This document shows positions 1 through 12,908 of a stretch of 64,000 nt of DNA, piece by piece. The stretch comes from Pipra filicauda (taxonomy: Eukaryota; Chordata; Aves; Passeriformes; Pipridae). The position numbers were made by a program, and so were the translations under genes. A model generated the notes under the pieces. That model was not told where the DNA came from. It did not search any database and saw nothing but the letters and a program-made list of their open reading frames with translations. The DNA is taken from assembly GCF_003945595.2 (NCBI RefSeq), contig NW_024104401.1, positions 1,164,558-1,228,557 on the forward strand, written 5' to 3'. How positions within the stretch are numbered: position 1 is the stretch's first letter; each line of letters opens with the position of its first letter.

Positions 1-445
<445 letters not shown>

Positions 446-1157
446 TAATCTGAAATAAAACTCCCTGGTGCAAGTCTGAGAACAGTCCAGTTCCTCTGAA
501 TCCCCTGGGAATGAGTCTCCCTTGTGTCCCAAGAGGCAGCTGAAACAGTCTAAGTCTTTATTTTCTTCTGGTTCTTTTATGGACTTATTGTTGATCCCAG
601 GATTAAAAAACAGAAGCCTTTTATAAGAAAAAGTTTCCTAGATGTAGTAAAGAGTGAGGAGAGGTCTTAGTCAGTGTGCAGTGGTTGTGGTTTATTCAGG
701 AGTAGTTCTGAGCAGCCTTTTGGAAATGACTTAGCTATTAAGACATGTTCTACACAGCTTTTCCATGTTGAGACATCTGTTGTTGTCCCAAGGATGCTGT
801 CTGTCCCTCTCAGTGCCTCTGACACAATCCCTGGATATGGATTTGGGGATGGAAGGAGCACAGGGATCTGACTCAGGACCTCAAAACCCATGGTGTGACC
901 CTCACTAAGGTCTTTATATCTGGTCTTATGTTTTATCACCATCCCATATATGAACATTATAGGGTGGCCACTCATAACATTTTTAGGGCCAGTTGTTCCT
1001 AAACCTTTTGGTGACGTTTTGAGCTCCCAGGCAATTTTCCATTAAGGAGTGAAAATCAAGGTTTGGATCTGATGCCTTTTTTATAAGCTCTGAGGGTTAC
1101 AGACCTGCACCTGGGACTGGCAGGAAACTTTTGCTTCGGATGGGTGGTTCTGAGGAG

Positions 1158-1278
1158 CATGGAACCATGGAATCATTTAGGTTGGAAAAGACCTCCGAGA
1201 TCATCAAGTCCAACCATTAACCCAGCACTACCGAAGCACCACTAAACCATGTCCCCAGGTGTCACATCTACGTGTCTG
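1158..1278 (-). mobile_element. CR1 LINE fragment (3' end)
   Basis: This copy starts with the inverted CR1 tail (ATGGAATCATTTAGGTTGG) followed by the CCAACCATTAACCCAGCACTA segment. It belongs to the subfamily with the ACTAAACCATGTCCCCAGG motif, also seen at 44801. Confidence 0.85.
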
Positions 1279-2499
1279 GCCACACGGATGCTGTGCTTGC
1301 ACCACTTTGCTGTTCCCTGACTGTGGAATATTAGCACTTTCTCTGGCTTGACACAGGATTTCGTAGTCTGGGGTCCTGCCAGAACAATGCTTTGCTCTAG
1401 TTTCTGAGGTTAAGTCCATGTCTCTTAAAAACTGTTTAGTAAGTTAGATGACAAGCAGCTTCCAGGCAGGTTCCCTCAGAACCCCTTTTCCCTCAGCCCC
1501 TGTGTTCTGGAGCAAGGTTTTCACTGCTCCTTTGTGGGATGTAGTTCAAGTCTTTTCTGTCTGATTTGGCCCCTCTTAGTGCCTCTAAATGTGCGTAATT
1601 CTGCTGTGAAGTAGTGCTGGAATACCCAAATCGTGTATTGGTGTTGCTCCCAGAAGGGAGGCACAGGTGCTGTGTGCCTTTGGGGCAGTCCCCACGGAGC
1701 TCCACCGGAGTTTCCCTGGGATTGTGTTGGCCAGCTCTGTCATCAGGAGGAGGCAAGGTACCATTGTCTGGCTCCTTCCTGGTGTTGTGGAAGGGCTCTA
1801 TTGTTCCTGGCAGTGCCATGCACGTGTTAATTTTTCATTGCTCTTGCAGACAATAGAGAACTTCTTCTCCACAGGCTTCCCTGGAGCTGCAGCATCTCCC
1901 CCAGAGTGAGAATCCATTGAGGTTACACGTAATTACTTTGAGATTAGAGGTAAATCCATCGGAGGTTAGGAAGAATCCATTTAAAGGAGAAGTAATTACT
2001 GGGCTGTAATTGTTTCCCTCCATCCCCCAGCATGCCCCCCCAGCCCAAGAAGGTGGTACAGGGCTCTGTCTCCGTGCGTGGGTCGGAGGGGTTTCTAACG
2101 TAACCACAGATATTTCACTCAGTCACACCCCAGTACCGTTTGTGCTAAACTTTGTAGGCAGGAATGTCACCATTTCCTCTTGGGCATTGCCAGGTGAATG
2201 TTTTTTCCTCCAAACAGGACTCTGATAATGTGTTTCTGGTTTGGGTTTGCAAGTTTTTTGTTTTTCGGTAATTCTTTTGTTCCTTTTTTGCACAGCAGAG
2301 CCAGAGAAACTGCTGAATTTTTAATAGTGTACTTACATTGCTGTTTGGGATAATTTCTTACGTTGTTTTGAGAAATCAGGGCCTTATTCCTACCAACTAT
2401 CCCATTAAATAGCAGTGAAGAAAAGAGCTTTTGCTAACCATCTGAAGTCAGTTTCCTAAGCTTGTATAAAGCCTGGCTCTATTCTGACCACTTAGATTT

Positions 2500-2830
2500 G
2501 GGTCGTTTCAAATGTGCAGGCTATTTTAGTTAATCAAAATCTTGCCATTTTAATTCCAGAGTGAATTTTTAATTGGAGCGAAAGGTGGGCCTCTAGTGGT
2601 GGCAGGAGAAGTAAATTTAGAAGGTAATTTAGTCTGTCCAGCCTGTGGTTTGAGTCAGAACATAACACCTGCGTTGGGAGGACCAGTTTCAATATTTAAT
2701 GGCTGAGAGCAAGCACTGTATTAAATATTGCTGGAGGTTTGGCCACAGGTGGATCAGTTGTCTCTGTCAGATCGGTCAGTGGCGGCTCAGGCACGAAGGA
2801 GAGTTCTTAGCCTAGAAAATATGTATTGCA
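2500..2830. promoter_or_regulatory. Possible conserved non-coding segment
   Basis: This segment has no repeats, mixed composition, and several TTAAT/ATTTA cores together with a GGATCAGTTGTC-like stretch. It reads like constrained non-coding DNA, but conservation cannot be measured from one sequence. Confidence 0.2.
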
Positions 2831-4890
2831 GGAATCAGGAGTGACATCCTCCTTGAAAGGACTGGCTACAGAATGAAAGGTTTTGGGGTGGGGAGTGAAA
2901 AATCAAATGAGGCCCTTTCTTGCAGAGGAGGTGTCCCTGGGAGGGTCAGGCCTGTTTGGCGGGGCAGCGCGTTGAAACGAGGGCGGCATTGTGCCAGCTA
3001 AATGAGGGACTGCTGATGCCACCAGGCTGATGTTTGACACAATAGCTCAATCCCTATCCTTTCTTTTCAAGGAAGTGGGGGGAGAGGAAAACGGGGAAAG
3101 AAAAATATATGTACATAAGCACCCTACTGTTTCCTGACTTGGTCATGTCAGGTTTTTTCAAGAGCCTCAAGCCTTCCCGTCCCTGGGGAGGCTGAGGAGC
3201 TCCGCCGACAGAAAATGGTGGGGATAATGAGAGAGAACTTTGACCCTCAGGCTTCAAAGTTCACCAGAGCTCCCTATTCATCTTGGGCTTCTGGAGCAGA
3301 GCCGTGGAGGGGATGACTAAAATTCTGGCCGGCAAATTCCACGTCAGCCTCCCCAAAGGGTCCCGGGGGAATTTGTTGCGGCATCTCTTGGCTTTTAATG
3401 GCAGAATGCCATGAGCGAGGGCTCCCGGAATGTATTCACCAGGATACCTGCTGGGCAGCACTGCTGCTTTATCTCAGCTTCTCCTGATGAATAGCTGAGC
3501 GTGTTTTACCACTGTCTGTCTGCCAGAGGTTGCCATCGTGCCACAGGGCAGCAGGTGACAAAGCTTTGGCTGTGGATGTCCATTTTCTGCTCTTGTATCT
3601 TCATCATCATTATCTCTGCCCCTCATTTATGAAAAGAAGAAAGGGGGGAAAAAAAGGCTGAAACCAGCCTTTTTGGTAAGAGCAGTTTACCCCTTTATAT
3701 ATTGTCTGGTTTAGATTTGATTTCAAATAAAAGCACAGTGCTTTTCAAATAAAAGCTTCCTCCTTGTGGGGGAAGAACAGCTTCTTAAATGAGTGAGAAG
3801 GAAAGTGTCATGCCCATCTAGAACACACCTGGTACATAAACCCCTTGTGTCTACACAGCAGGGTTGGTGTTTGCTTGCTGCAGTCTTTAACCTTCCTCCT
3901 CACTGGTCTGGGGATTGTAACTGTGATCCAGGGGGAAAAATATATCTTTATTTCCTTGAAAGGTGTGCAGATTCACCTGGTCTGCCCAAATCATCCAACA
4001 GGAGCCACAGTTCCAAACCCTTCCTTAAATGCAGTGCTGGCTGGGTGAGCAGCATGAGCCCCCTTGGAGGGAGCACCAGCAGTGCTGTTCTATCCTCAAA
4101 TATACTGGATGCTTTGTTTTAAAAAGGCAGCATTTCAGCCCAGTAAGGAGTCAGATCCAAGAGCAGGTTAAACTTTGTGCAGGAGCTTCAACAATAAATT
4201 ATATGGACGCATCTTCTCAGAAAACCCTAAAAAACCCCAGACCCTGTAAAATTCTTCTAAGACTTCAGGTGTCATTTGAGCTTTCTTTGCTTGGCCATTT
4301 CCTCCAGGAGAAGTGGTCTCGGTGAGAAATGGGAGGCTGTTGAGAATGTCCTCTGTGCGGGTATCTGAAGTGTTGTGGCTCCATTCACTTTCCTCAGGTC
4401 CCACAGTACTCAGTGTTTTTCTCAGGGCTGCACCTGACATCTTGGGTTGTTATCAGCTCTTACATGATTTTCCCGAATTATTTGGGAACAGAAAGCCTGC
4501 TTGCTAATCAAGTGTTCCAGCTCTCCTCATGTTTCAGAGAGCAGTGTGGTGGCCACTCGGCACTGGGAGCTGGGTCCAGCCTTCCCAGTCAGGAATATCT
4601 CCCCCCCCAGCCATCGTTTCAGCTCAGCCTTGTTTCCAGGGCTGCATTACCTCAGGCAGTTCAGTAGCTCCCAAGTGTGTTGTTTGTGTTGCTTGAACAG
4701 AAATATTCGTGCCCTTCCATATTTCTAGAATACCATCCTGTGTGCCTGTTTTTTCCCCCCTGGTTTTGCTTCCCAGGAATGTAAAGCTGGATATTAGCTG
4801 GCTCTGGAAGCCCTTCTAACTGACCTTTCCTATCAACAGCTAATCCTCAGATTAGGCTTTGGTAAACATAGACTTGGAATGACAAAAAGA

Positions 4891-5003
4891 GGTGTCCAAG
4901 GCCAGGTTGGACACCTGCTTGGAGCAACCTGCTCTAGGGGAAGGGGGTGGAATGAGATGAGCTTTGAGGTCCCTTCCAACCCAAACCGTTCTGTAATTCT
5001 GTG
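4891..5003 (+). mobile_element. CR1 LINE fragment (3' end)
   Basis: It runs from GTGTCCAAGGCCAGGTTGG to a tail reading TTCTGTAATTCTGTG. A short internal change gives GGACACCTGCTTGG where other copies have GGACGGGGCTTGG. Confidence 0.9.
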
Positions 5004-5648
5004 TTATTTTTCACATAAGATGTAGCTCTGCCTCCTGAAAGAGTAGTGAGCAAAGCAAATGCTGCAGAGCTACAGTTTGAGTATTGATGAGGATAAATCA
5101 GGAGCATGTGTAAGTTTTTATTGTAGTTACTGTTGCGTCCATTAACATGCCTAAAACATTGGTTAGGATAGAAAAAATGAGTGATAGGCACAGTTACAAA
5201 ATCTGTGTATAGTAATTGCTGATTACCATGATGGTGATGAGATGGTGATCTTAGTACTCACCACAACTTGCATTCTTCCTGGAAGCCTTTTCCTCAAAGC
5301 CATATTCAGAGCAACATTCTCCTTTCTAACAGTATTACTGACATTTCCCAGAGCTTTCCTTTCTTAATTATTACATGTTTTGTTTATATATGATTTATGT
5401 GGCTTCTAGCAATAAGTAGAGGATAACCAGCCTTTATAGAAAAAATAGGTGCTAATCAAGCTGCTGTCACTTTTTTGGGGGTAAAGATACCAAACATGAA
5501 ACAGCAGAAGAGGCATCTATGAAGTGGTGTGGCTGTACAGATCCCTCGGTCCCGTTAGAACTTCCTGGAAAGCTTCTTTATTATCTTCATGGGAAAGATG
5601 TAATGGAGTGAAGATCAACTTGGGAGAAAAATGTAAAACTGAAGATCT

Positions 5649-5850
5649 TAGAATCACAGAATCTCCTGAGTTGGGAGGGACCTACAAGGTTCATCCATTC
5701 CAGCTCTCATTCCCAGTCTGTCTGTACGTCCAGGGTTGTCCCATCCCAGGTGCAGAATCCAGCCCTTGTCTTTGTTAAACTTCGTGGGGTTGGTGATGGC
5801 CCATCTCTGATGTGCTGAGGTCTCTCTGTCCTAGAGGGAACCGACAGTCA
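5649..5850 (-). mobile_element. CR1 LINE fragment, divergent subfamily
   Basis: It begins TAGAATCACAGAATC and then carries the antisense segment TTGTTAAACTTCGTGGGGTT and a CTCTCTGTCCTAGAGGG motif found in an avian CR1 subfamily different from most copies in this window. The end at 5850 is approximate. Confidence 0.75.
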
Positions 5851-6539
5851 GTAATGTGGCAACCCCAGCACTGCTGTGGCAGAGCTGTGCAAACCTGGAG
5901 CAAACGCACATTTCAGCGTCATATCCGTCTGCTCTCTCTTCAGAAAGTCAGGGAAAATTCTTGGGATCAGAAGGAGTTGCAATTTAAATGGCAAAAGCCA
6001 AGCCATTAATTAGTCAGGGGTGTTTATAAGATGAGAGCTTCCTGTCCAGCCGAGCGAACTGCTGTGGGTGTAAATGCTTCATAAATTACTCAGGATGGTA
6101 AAACTCTGGTTTGTCTTTTACAGCAGCTCTCTTTACAAAGGCTTAATGAGAGGCAAAGTGCAGAGGGAAGAATTTTCTTAAAATTTTATGAAAATGAGTG
6201 ATCCATTTACAGGAAGACCAGTGTTTTGTTGCTGTTGTGTTCCAAGTGTTGCCCTGACTTCATCCCCTGCCCCCGAAACACTGATGGAGCAGATTAAACA
6301 CCGCAGTATAGATATAGGCAATGCTTTTTATTACTGAAATTTAATGTTCTTGATTCCCAATGTGAATAAAACAGATTGGTGATGACCTTCTTTTTGTCAG
6401 GACACAGCGCTTTAGGGTGATCAGTGGTTTCCAGAATGCCTTTTCATTCCTCTGTTCTCCTCAGAAAATAACATTTCATTGCTTTTCTTAAGATTAACTA
6501 TGTATTATGAAGCTGAGTGGCATTCCCCCCGTGTTTATA

Positions 6540-7030
6540 TGCGGGGGGGGGTGGCTAATTCCCCGGCACCATTTGATGAGTATATTCCACTGTGGCTCGT
6601 AACCCGGCGGTCGGTCCGTGGCTCGGGTCCTTCCTGGGAAGCAGGAGGGTGAGGGCTTGGGAGACTTTTGTTTTTTCTGAGGTGTGCCTGTGGCCCCAAA
6701 TGGAAACCAATCAAGGAGCGATTTATGTTCATTAAGGGCTTGTCAAAACTGAAAAATTTTCTAATCAACAGCAGTGTGGCGGCAGCCCCTCCATGGCTGG
6801 GAGTGTCGCCTCGGCGGCAGCGGCTATTTGCCTGTTACAACTCTAGGCTAGGAATCCACTGATGATTACATTAGGCTAAGCTGCGAAGTAAATGAACCAT
6901 GGCTTATTTAGGTGCAACTAGCTTCAGTGTAGTCCTGCCCCGCAGGGCACTTTATAGCATTTTATGGCTTTAAAATTAGTGTAGCTTCCCATTTGCTGCA
7001 GGGTGCTGCATGTTATGCCTTTGAACTCAA
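6540..7030. promoter_or_regulatory. Possible conserved non-coding segment
   Basis: Repeat-free DNA with CpG-containing patches (6598-6640, 6775-6825) between AT-rich runs. TTTCTAATCAACAG, GATGATTACATTAGG and TTTAAAATTAGTG contain homeodomain-type cores. No exon is visible. This is a candidate enhancer by composition only. Confidence 0.3.
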
Positions 7031-7495
7031 TAAGCAAAGGGAAGGGGGCCCTTTGTTTTTTTTCTTCTCCCCCCCTCCCTTCCTTTTCTTCTTTTTGCAG
7101 TTTAGCAATTTTGTTTTGCATCTTTTCCAGACGGTGTTTCGCCATAAAAATGTCTGACTGCCACAGAGAGGCACAAAAGTCAGGGCTCCTTCCGTTTCCT
7201 GCTCTGCTCCCGTTTCAGGGGGAAGAGGGTTTGGTTGTTGCTGATGAGGGTGAACAATAGCTTTTGTGGGTCCTATAGGTCATCTCACAGGATTGGAATT
7301 GTCTTTCAAAAAATACGCTGCACTCAGTCTTTAAAACGTCATCCAGAGGTGCAACCATAAACTTTCTTTTCCATAATAATTTTTATTGCACCTCAGATCA
7401 GGAAACACTATTTCAACCTCAGTAAGTGGAGCCTTAGGAGTGTTATGCCCAATTGAATGGTGGGGGGAAACTGCCGTGAAGTGCAGGTGTTTTTT

Positions 7496-7638
7496 ATAGA
7501 ATCATGGAATGGTTGGCGATGGAAGGGACATTAAAGCTCATCTCATTCCACTCCCTGCCTTGGGCAGGGACACCTTCCACTAGAGCAGGTTGTTCAGAGC
7601 CCCATCCAACCTGGCCTTGAACACTTCTAGGAATGGGG
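7496..7638 (-). mobile_element. CR1 LINE fragment (3' end)
   Basis: Inverted tail TATAGAATCATGGAATGG, then the GGCAGGGACACCTTCCACTA block and CCAACCTGGCCTTGAACAC. It is somewhat older than the 8006 copy, judging by its scattered changes. Confidence 0.9.
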
Positions 7639-8005
7639 AAAGAAGCTCATCAAAAGCACAGTGTAAACCAGGGACAGAACTGGGAAGGATTCTAGGCCTG
7701 GACCTGTTCCTAGTGTTGGAAAAACAAGCTTCTGGGAGATTTGAATAGCTGAAAAGGAAAAAAAAATGTGATACTCATAGCTGTGTACTGTTATAGCCAC
7801 AGAAAGTCACTACTCTCAGAGGGTCTCTCCTTTCATATGTTGTGGGAGAAACATGTGGGGAGACCCTCTAGGAGGGAGCAGGTAGTTTTTTAAATTTCAG
7901 TGTTATGACACATGGCAATGCCCAGGTGGGTGGTTTGTTTTTGATAACTAACCTGAGCCATGCCTTTAAGCTAAGCATGGCCCTAGGGAGCAGCCATGCT
8001 CTGTT

Positions 8006-8285
8006 GATAGGACAACGGGGGATGGCTTCAGCTGCGGGAGGATAGATTTAGATTGGATATTAGGAGGAAATCCTTCCCTGGCAGGGTGGGGAGGCCCCTG
8101 GCACAGGTTGCCCAGAGAAGCTGTGGCTGCCCCTGGATCCCTGGAAGTGTCCAAGGCCAGGTTGGACGAGGCTTGGAGCAACCTGGGCTAGTGGAAGGTG
8201 TCCCTGCTCATGGAAGGTGTTGGAAAGGGAAGGTCTCCTTAAGGTCCCTTGCAGCCCAAACCATTTATTGATGATAATTCTATGG
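8006..8285 (+). mobile_element. CR1 LINE fragment with variant 3' tail
   Basis: About 280 bp in sense orientation, from GATAGGACAACGGGGG through GGTTGCCCAGAGAAGCTGTG to the tail. The tail reads TTGATGATAATTCTATGG instead of the usual TTCTGTGATTCTGTG, a variant shared with the copy at 52238. Confidence 0.92.
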
Positions 8286-8689
8286 TGCCACATGCTCAGT
8301 GGTCCTTTAGGGAGGTATTTGAGATGGCTGTGATAGACCTGAACGATGTGAGTTCGTGTCCCAGCTTCATGGAAGCAGCAGCCAGCACATTCTGCCTTTC
8401 CCTCAATCTGATCCGTGTGTCCCTCCTGCCCGAAAGCGGGGCCAAGCAGGCGGCAGCAGCCCTGAGTGTGGCTGTGGAAGTGGAGATGTTTGCCTGCTGT
8501 CAGTGTTCTGGGCTGGAACCACCAGGTAGCCTGGGTTTGGCTCGCGGCCCTCGGTGGAGTGTCTTCTCCAGCTCTGAGGGCCGTCAGAAGTCACTGCGGT
8601 GCGTGGCAGCAAATTTAACAACCGCTGGTGCTCGGAAACAAAAGGGGGCCCCGAAATAGCAGTGACTGGTTTTGGTGGGTCTGTTTAGA

Positions 8690-9000
8690 AAACATGATCA
8701 TACCCGTTTGCTCAATTTGCATGTCTGAAAGGCTTCTGCTCAGTTAATTGGTGAAATTAATTTCTGCTGCTGTAAACAGAGAGCTGTATTAAGAGCAGAA
8801 CTGAAGTAATTTTACTTTACATTATTCTGTGTCATGGCACATCGTTTCTTTCTTACTCAAGGCAATTCATTTCGTAGTGCTGTCAAGTGATACTTGGTGT
8901 CATCTTCAGTCAATGCGGCGGTTTTGATTTTCCCCTGATGTTTTAGCAGTTTGTTTAGTCCCGTAGATAATGGTCAATGGCCTTGAGTAGTCAAATTAAC
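8690..9000. promoter_or_regulatory. Upstream flank of intronic CpG island, possible enhancer
   Basis: Repeat-free and AT-rich. It contains a perfect POU octamer (ATTTGCAT, 8715-8722) and TTAATTGG and ATTAATTT homeodomain cores. It sits directly beside the CpG island. Confidence 0.35.
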
Positions 9001-9420
9001 ACCTCTGCGGCACCGCACGGGAGCCGCTGCCGGTGACCTGGGGATGAAAAGCGATGGGAATCGAGGCGGGGAGCGCGTTTTGGGGGATCCTTGATGGATC
9101 GGTGCGCTGGCGGCGGCATCGGCCCGCAGCTGACTAAGATGGAGCTGCCCGTTCGCGCTGACCGCGGGCCATCCCCTGCGCGGGGACTGGGCCCGGCTGA
9201 GGGGCCCGGCCTGCCCGGAGCCGGAGAACGCTCCGGTCCGATCGCTCCGGCTCCCGCCCGCCCTGGGAGCCGCGGACGCCGCCGATTTGATTCCTCGGCC
9301 GCCGTTCCTGCAGAGCTGCGGGGCCCTGCCGGCTGTGTCCCCCCGGGGGCCCTGCGAGGCAGAGCTGTTGTCAGCCAGCCCCGGTCCCCCCGCCACGGCT
9401 CGCATTGCTGGCAGGTTCCT
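9001..9420. promoter_or_regulatory. Intronic CpG island
   Basis: By hand count there are about 50 CpG dinucleotides in 420 bp, against near absence in the surrounding intron, and the region is strongly GC-rich. Overlapping open frames occur on both strands (about 130-160 codons), but this is expected when GC-rich DNA lacks stop codons. None resembles a known protein. It could be an internal promoter, the start of an antisense or enhancer RNA, or an unmethylated (orphan) CpG island belonging to a developmental enhancer. Confidence 0.75.
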
Positions 9421-9600
9421 CTCACTGCACCTCATTTGCATCTGGGACATCAATTAGCATGTTTGTTGAGGCTAATTGAATGAAACTCAATCATAGCTCT
9501 TAATTGCTTGACTATGTGAAAAGAAATCACATTAATGCAGCTAATTAAGTGTATGGCGATAGATGCAACATAATTAGGAGCGAAATGTAAAAAACAAGCG
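9421..9600. promoter_or_regulatory. Homeodomain-site cluster next to the CpG island
   Basis: An octamer ATTTGCAT at 9434-9441 is followed within about 125 bp by six homeodomain-type cores (CAATTAGC, GCTAATTG, TTAATTGC, CATTAATG, GCTAATTAAG, ATAATTAGG). This density and the lack of repeats point to an enhancer, but this is inference. Confidence 0.4.
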
Positions 9601-9899
9601 ATGGCGAAGGTGTGGGGACCAGGGCACCAGCTTCTCCTCTCAGCCACGTGTTTGGGGAGGGGTCCCTCGCCTTTGCTGCTTGCTTTATTTTTTTATTTTT
9701 TATTTTTTTCCCCCTGCCTTGCTGAGTGATGAACACGGACAAGTCGAGAAGAAAAATGCAAATGGATTCACAATTACTACTTTTTCAAGCTGTTGAGGGG
9801 CAGAAGATGGCACGTCTGGGGTGGCCCACTGTTGAGTGGGCTCTAGGGACTTGTTAAGTGCTGTTTAAAAGTACTTGGCTTTGAATTACCCTCATGCCT

Positions 9900-10740
9900 T
9901 GTTAAAGGGTTTTTTCCCCTTTTTTCTCGGATCAGCATTTTCTACAACTAACATCTCGGGGAGTTATCTCTGTACCATTTGCATATCAAAATCTGGCTTG
10001 CTGTCTTCTCTTTAACACAGCATATTCCAGATGACAGCAAGACCCTCATCTGTTCTAATCTGATCAAACCCTCCATTGCGCTTCTGAAGCCGCCACATTA
10101 TTTTGTAGTTTGAAGTTCTATTCCCCGAGCGGGATCTGACGGAGCTCCCTCCGCCGGCTGGGAATGTGGGCCTGGCCCCCCTCCCCGGGGGGGACGCACA
10201 GATTATCGCTATGCATCCTGCACACAATGAAAGAGCCTTTATTATTTACATTTGATATATCCCCATAAATATTTAAGCTGACATTAATACCTACGTGGCA
10301 TCTGTTGTGCTCGGGCACTTTGGTCTAATAACGGTGTGGCTGCAGCGCATTTATTTTCTGTTTGCCAACATTCACTTGCTCTCTCAAATGGTTTATAGCT
10401 CACCTTAAGCCTGGTTCAATCCCAATTAAAAGGGCTTTAATAACGCCCTGTCACATCTCACGAGCTGGCAGGGAAGTCGTACATGCCTTTCATCTGAATA
10501 ATCTGGAATAAACACCTCCTTCTGCAGTGGAAGTGGAGCGCTCTGTGGCTGTACATGAAATAAAACATGTCTATTAGAAAAGAGCACGTGCCGAGTTTTA
10601 GTCACTCTCTGATTAAGCCTCATTTTAGAGCCCATAAGCAATAAATGCTCAATTATCTTCTGCTTATTGTATTTTAATTTGCGAAGAACTGACACCGAAC
10701 AAGAAAGTTCCGCCAACTTGGTAATTTATGGATGAAACGC
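9900..10740. promoter_or_regulatory. Possible conserved non-coding segment
   Basis: Repeat-free DNA about 840 bp long with an octamer (9977-9984), a GC-rich patch carrying about eight CpGs near 10124-10200, and ATAAATATTTAAGC and TTAATTTGC AT-rich cores around it. No exon can be supported. Confidence 0.35.
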
Positions 10741-11418
10741 TTTTGTTCGTCTCTGTCTAACACCTAGTAAAGGAATTTTCCTTAATGGATTGCCTTTGTT
10801 TCTTTTGGCAGCAGAGCTCTGCGTCCTCTCCCCAGGAATTGCTCAGGCCCCACCTTTTGCTGTTAATACTTCTCAGCTAGGGAGAAATAAGCTGATGTGA
10901 TGGCTTAGTCTGGGGGGTTTATCACAGATTACTGTTAACTGGGAAGAAATTAATGCTGGTCCCAGGTTTTTGATGGATTTTGAGCAGAATATATAATTTG
11001 CATTGTAAAAGCTGCCAAAGGTGAAAGAATCTTGATGAGGGAGCTGATTGTTCCCTGTACTGTGGCAGCAGTGATACGGGTTTGGGGTAGACTCGGGAGT
11101 TTTCGTGTGAAATGGGTGCTCTGGTGGTGTCCAGGTCTGTGCAGGCAGTCTGTCATCTAACACCTGTCATCTGGCTGAATCTTGCCCTGATGACTTGGAC
11201 AAGGGGGAGTTACATCTGAGCTCATGCAGGTGCCCACGGTGTCACCCAGGTCTCTGCGAGGCGATCAGGTTCTGTCTGAAAAGGAATTAAGACTTTTTGC
11301 CTCCCCACAGAAGTGGCTCAGGAATACCATTCCCCTGGTCTCCAGCTTAACTCAAGAACTTCAGCCCAGATCTTTTCCCAACCAGTTCATACTGCTGTTC
11401 TCCTCTTGGGATATTTAA

Positions 11419-11592
11419 TCGTGGAATCACAGACTGGTTTGGGTTGAAAGGGACTTTAAACACCATCCTGTTCATCTGCTGCCATGGGCAGGGACACCTT
11501 CCACTAGCCCAGGTTGCTCCAAGCCCCGTCCAACCTGGCCTTGGACACTTCCAGGGATCCAAGGGTAGCCACAGCTTCTCTGGGCAACCCAG
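11419..11592 (-). mobile_element. CR1 LINE fragment, upstream arm of a pair flanking exon B
   Basis: Inverted copy starting TCGTGGAATCACAGACTGG. Positions 11479-11548 are complementary to 12776-12843 of the CR1 downstream of exon B with essentially one difference. Confidence 0.93.
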
Positions 11593-12453
11593 ATATCCTT
11601 TTGTGCAGTGATCTTGTCCCTTTTCACCCTTGATTTTGCTCTCCTGTGTGTCCCCTCTTGCACGTCCTCTGTAAGACACCATCTCTTTTGTTTCTTTTAG
11701 TACCCTCATAGTTGTTCCAGTTTCAGGCACTTTTTCTGGAATGTGAGGAACCACAACCTTGTGTACCAGGAAATGAGAACTTGGGTGTCTTGTGGTGTCA
11801 TTCACCATCTCTCCTGGAAATATCTCTGCTGAATGTATCCCAGGATTGCAGCCTCAGTGGCTGTCTGACCTTAATCAATTGCTTTCTGATAAAAACACCA
11901 TTTTTATGTGTCTGTTTGCTCTTACATTTCTTTCCCCATTTGGGCTTTCCAAACAGGAATTAGCAAAAGCCTTTTCCACGTCTGGGTGTTTCCTCTAATC
12001 AGAAGCAATTTGCATGCTTTTTTCCCTTCTGTGATTTCTTGTGTGGGTGGAGGAAGGGTCTCATATTCTAAGGAAGCAAAGTTGGAATTGGCTAGACCTT
12101 ACGTGCTGGTGCCCTTTTGTGCCTGCTGATCCACTTCAGCCAAATTTGAGGAAGAGATAAGGGCACAACACACTGGCAGAGAGGAGGCACAAGTAAATGT
12201 GCTCGTGAGGGACACTCAGCTTTGTCATCTCTGTTTTGGACCTCTAGCTGGTGAACTCCTACATGTAGCTCAAACCAGACTCCAGCTGGTAGTTTGAGGG
12301 TGTAGTAGAAAGCTCCAGACTTTGGGGATTAATTGTAGTAGCAAGGGATTATCAAGAAAATGGAAGGAAGGGGAAAACCACACAGTGGGTGCTGTCAGCG
12401 GATGTCGGGCCAAAGTCTTATGGAACCAGGTTTGTTAATTCTGTTGTTTATAG

Positions 12454-12687
<234 letters not shown>

Positions 12688-12773
12688 TAGGGAAAAAATG
12701 GGAAAAAACAGCATTTCCAGTGCCTGCAGGCAGTTGTTGTGTGTGACTGGGGTGGGGATGATGTCTGGGAATA

Positions 12774-12908
12774 GTGTCCAAGGCCAGGTTGGACGGGGCT
12801 TGGAGCAACCTGGGCTAGTGGAAGGTGTCCCTGCCCGTGGCAGGGGAGTTGGAACTAAGTGGTCTTTAAGGTCCCCTCCAATCCAAACTGTTCCATGATT
12901 CTGTGATT
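12774..12908 (+). mobile_element. CR1 LINE fragment, downstream arm of a pair flanking exon B
   Basis: Sense 3' end from GTGTCCAAGGCCAGGTTGG to the tail TTCCATGATTCTGTGATT. It starts only 103 nt after the exon B donor, well within the distance at which intron structure can affect splicing. Confidence 0.93.

Noticed and set aside
8006..8285. Recurring open frames with similar Gly/Val-rich or Pro/Ser-rich proteins at many places
   Set aside because: They are the same CR1 3' untranslated region read in different frames, not a gene family.
8974..9483. Overlapping open frames of 130-159 codons on both strands
   Set aside because: All lie in the CpG island, where stop codons are rare; overlapping frames on both strands show it is composition, and the residues are Pro/Arg/Gly/Ala-rich with no domain.
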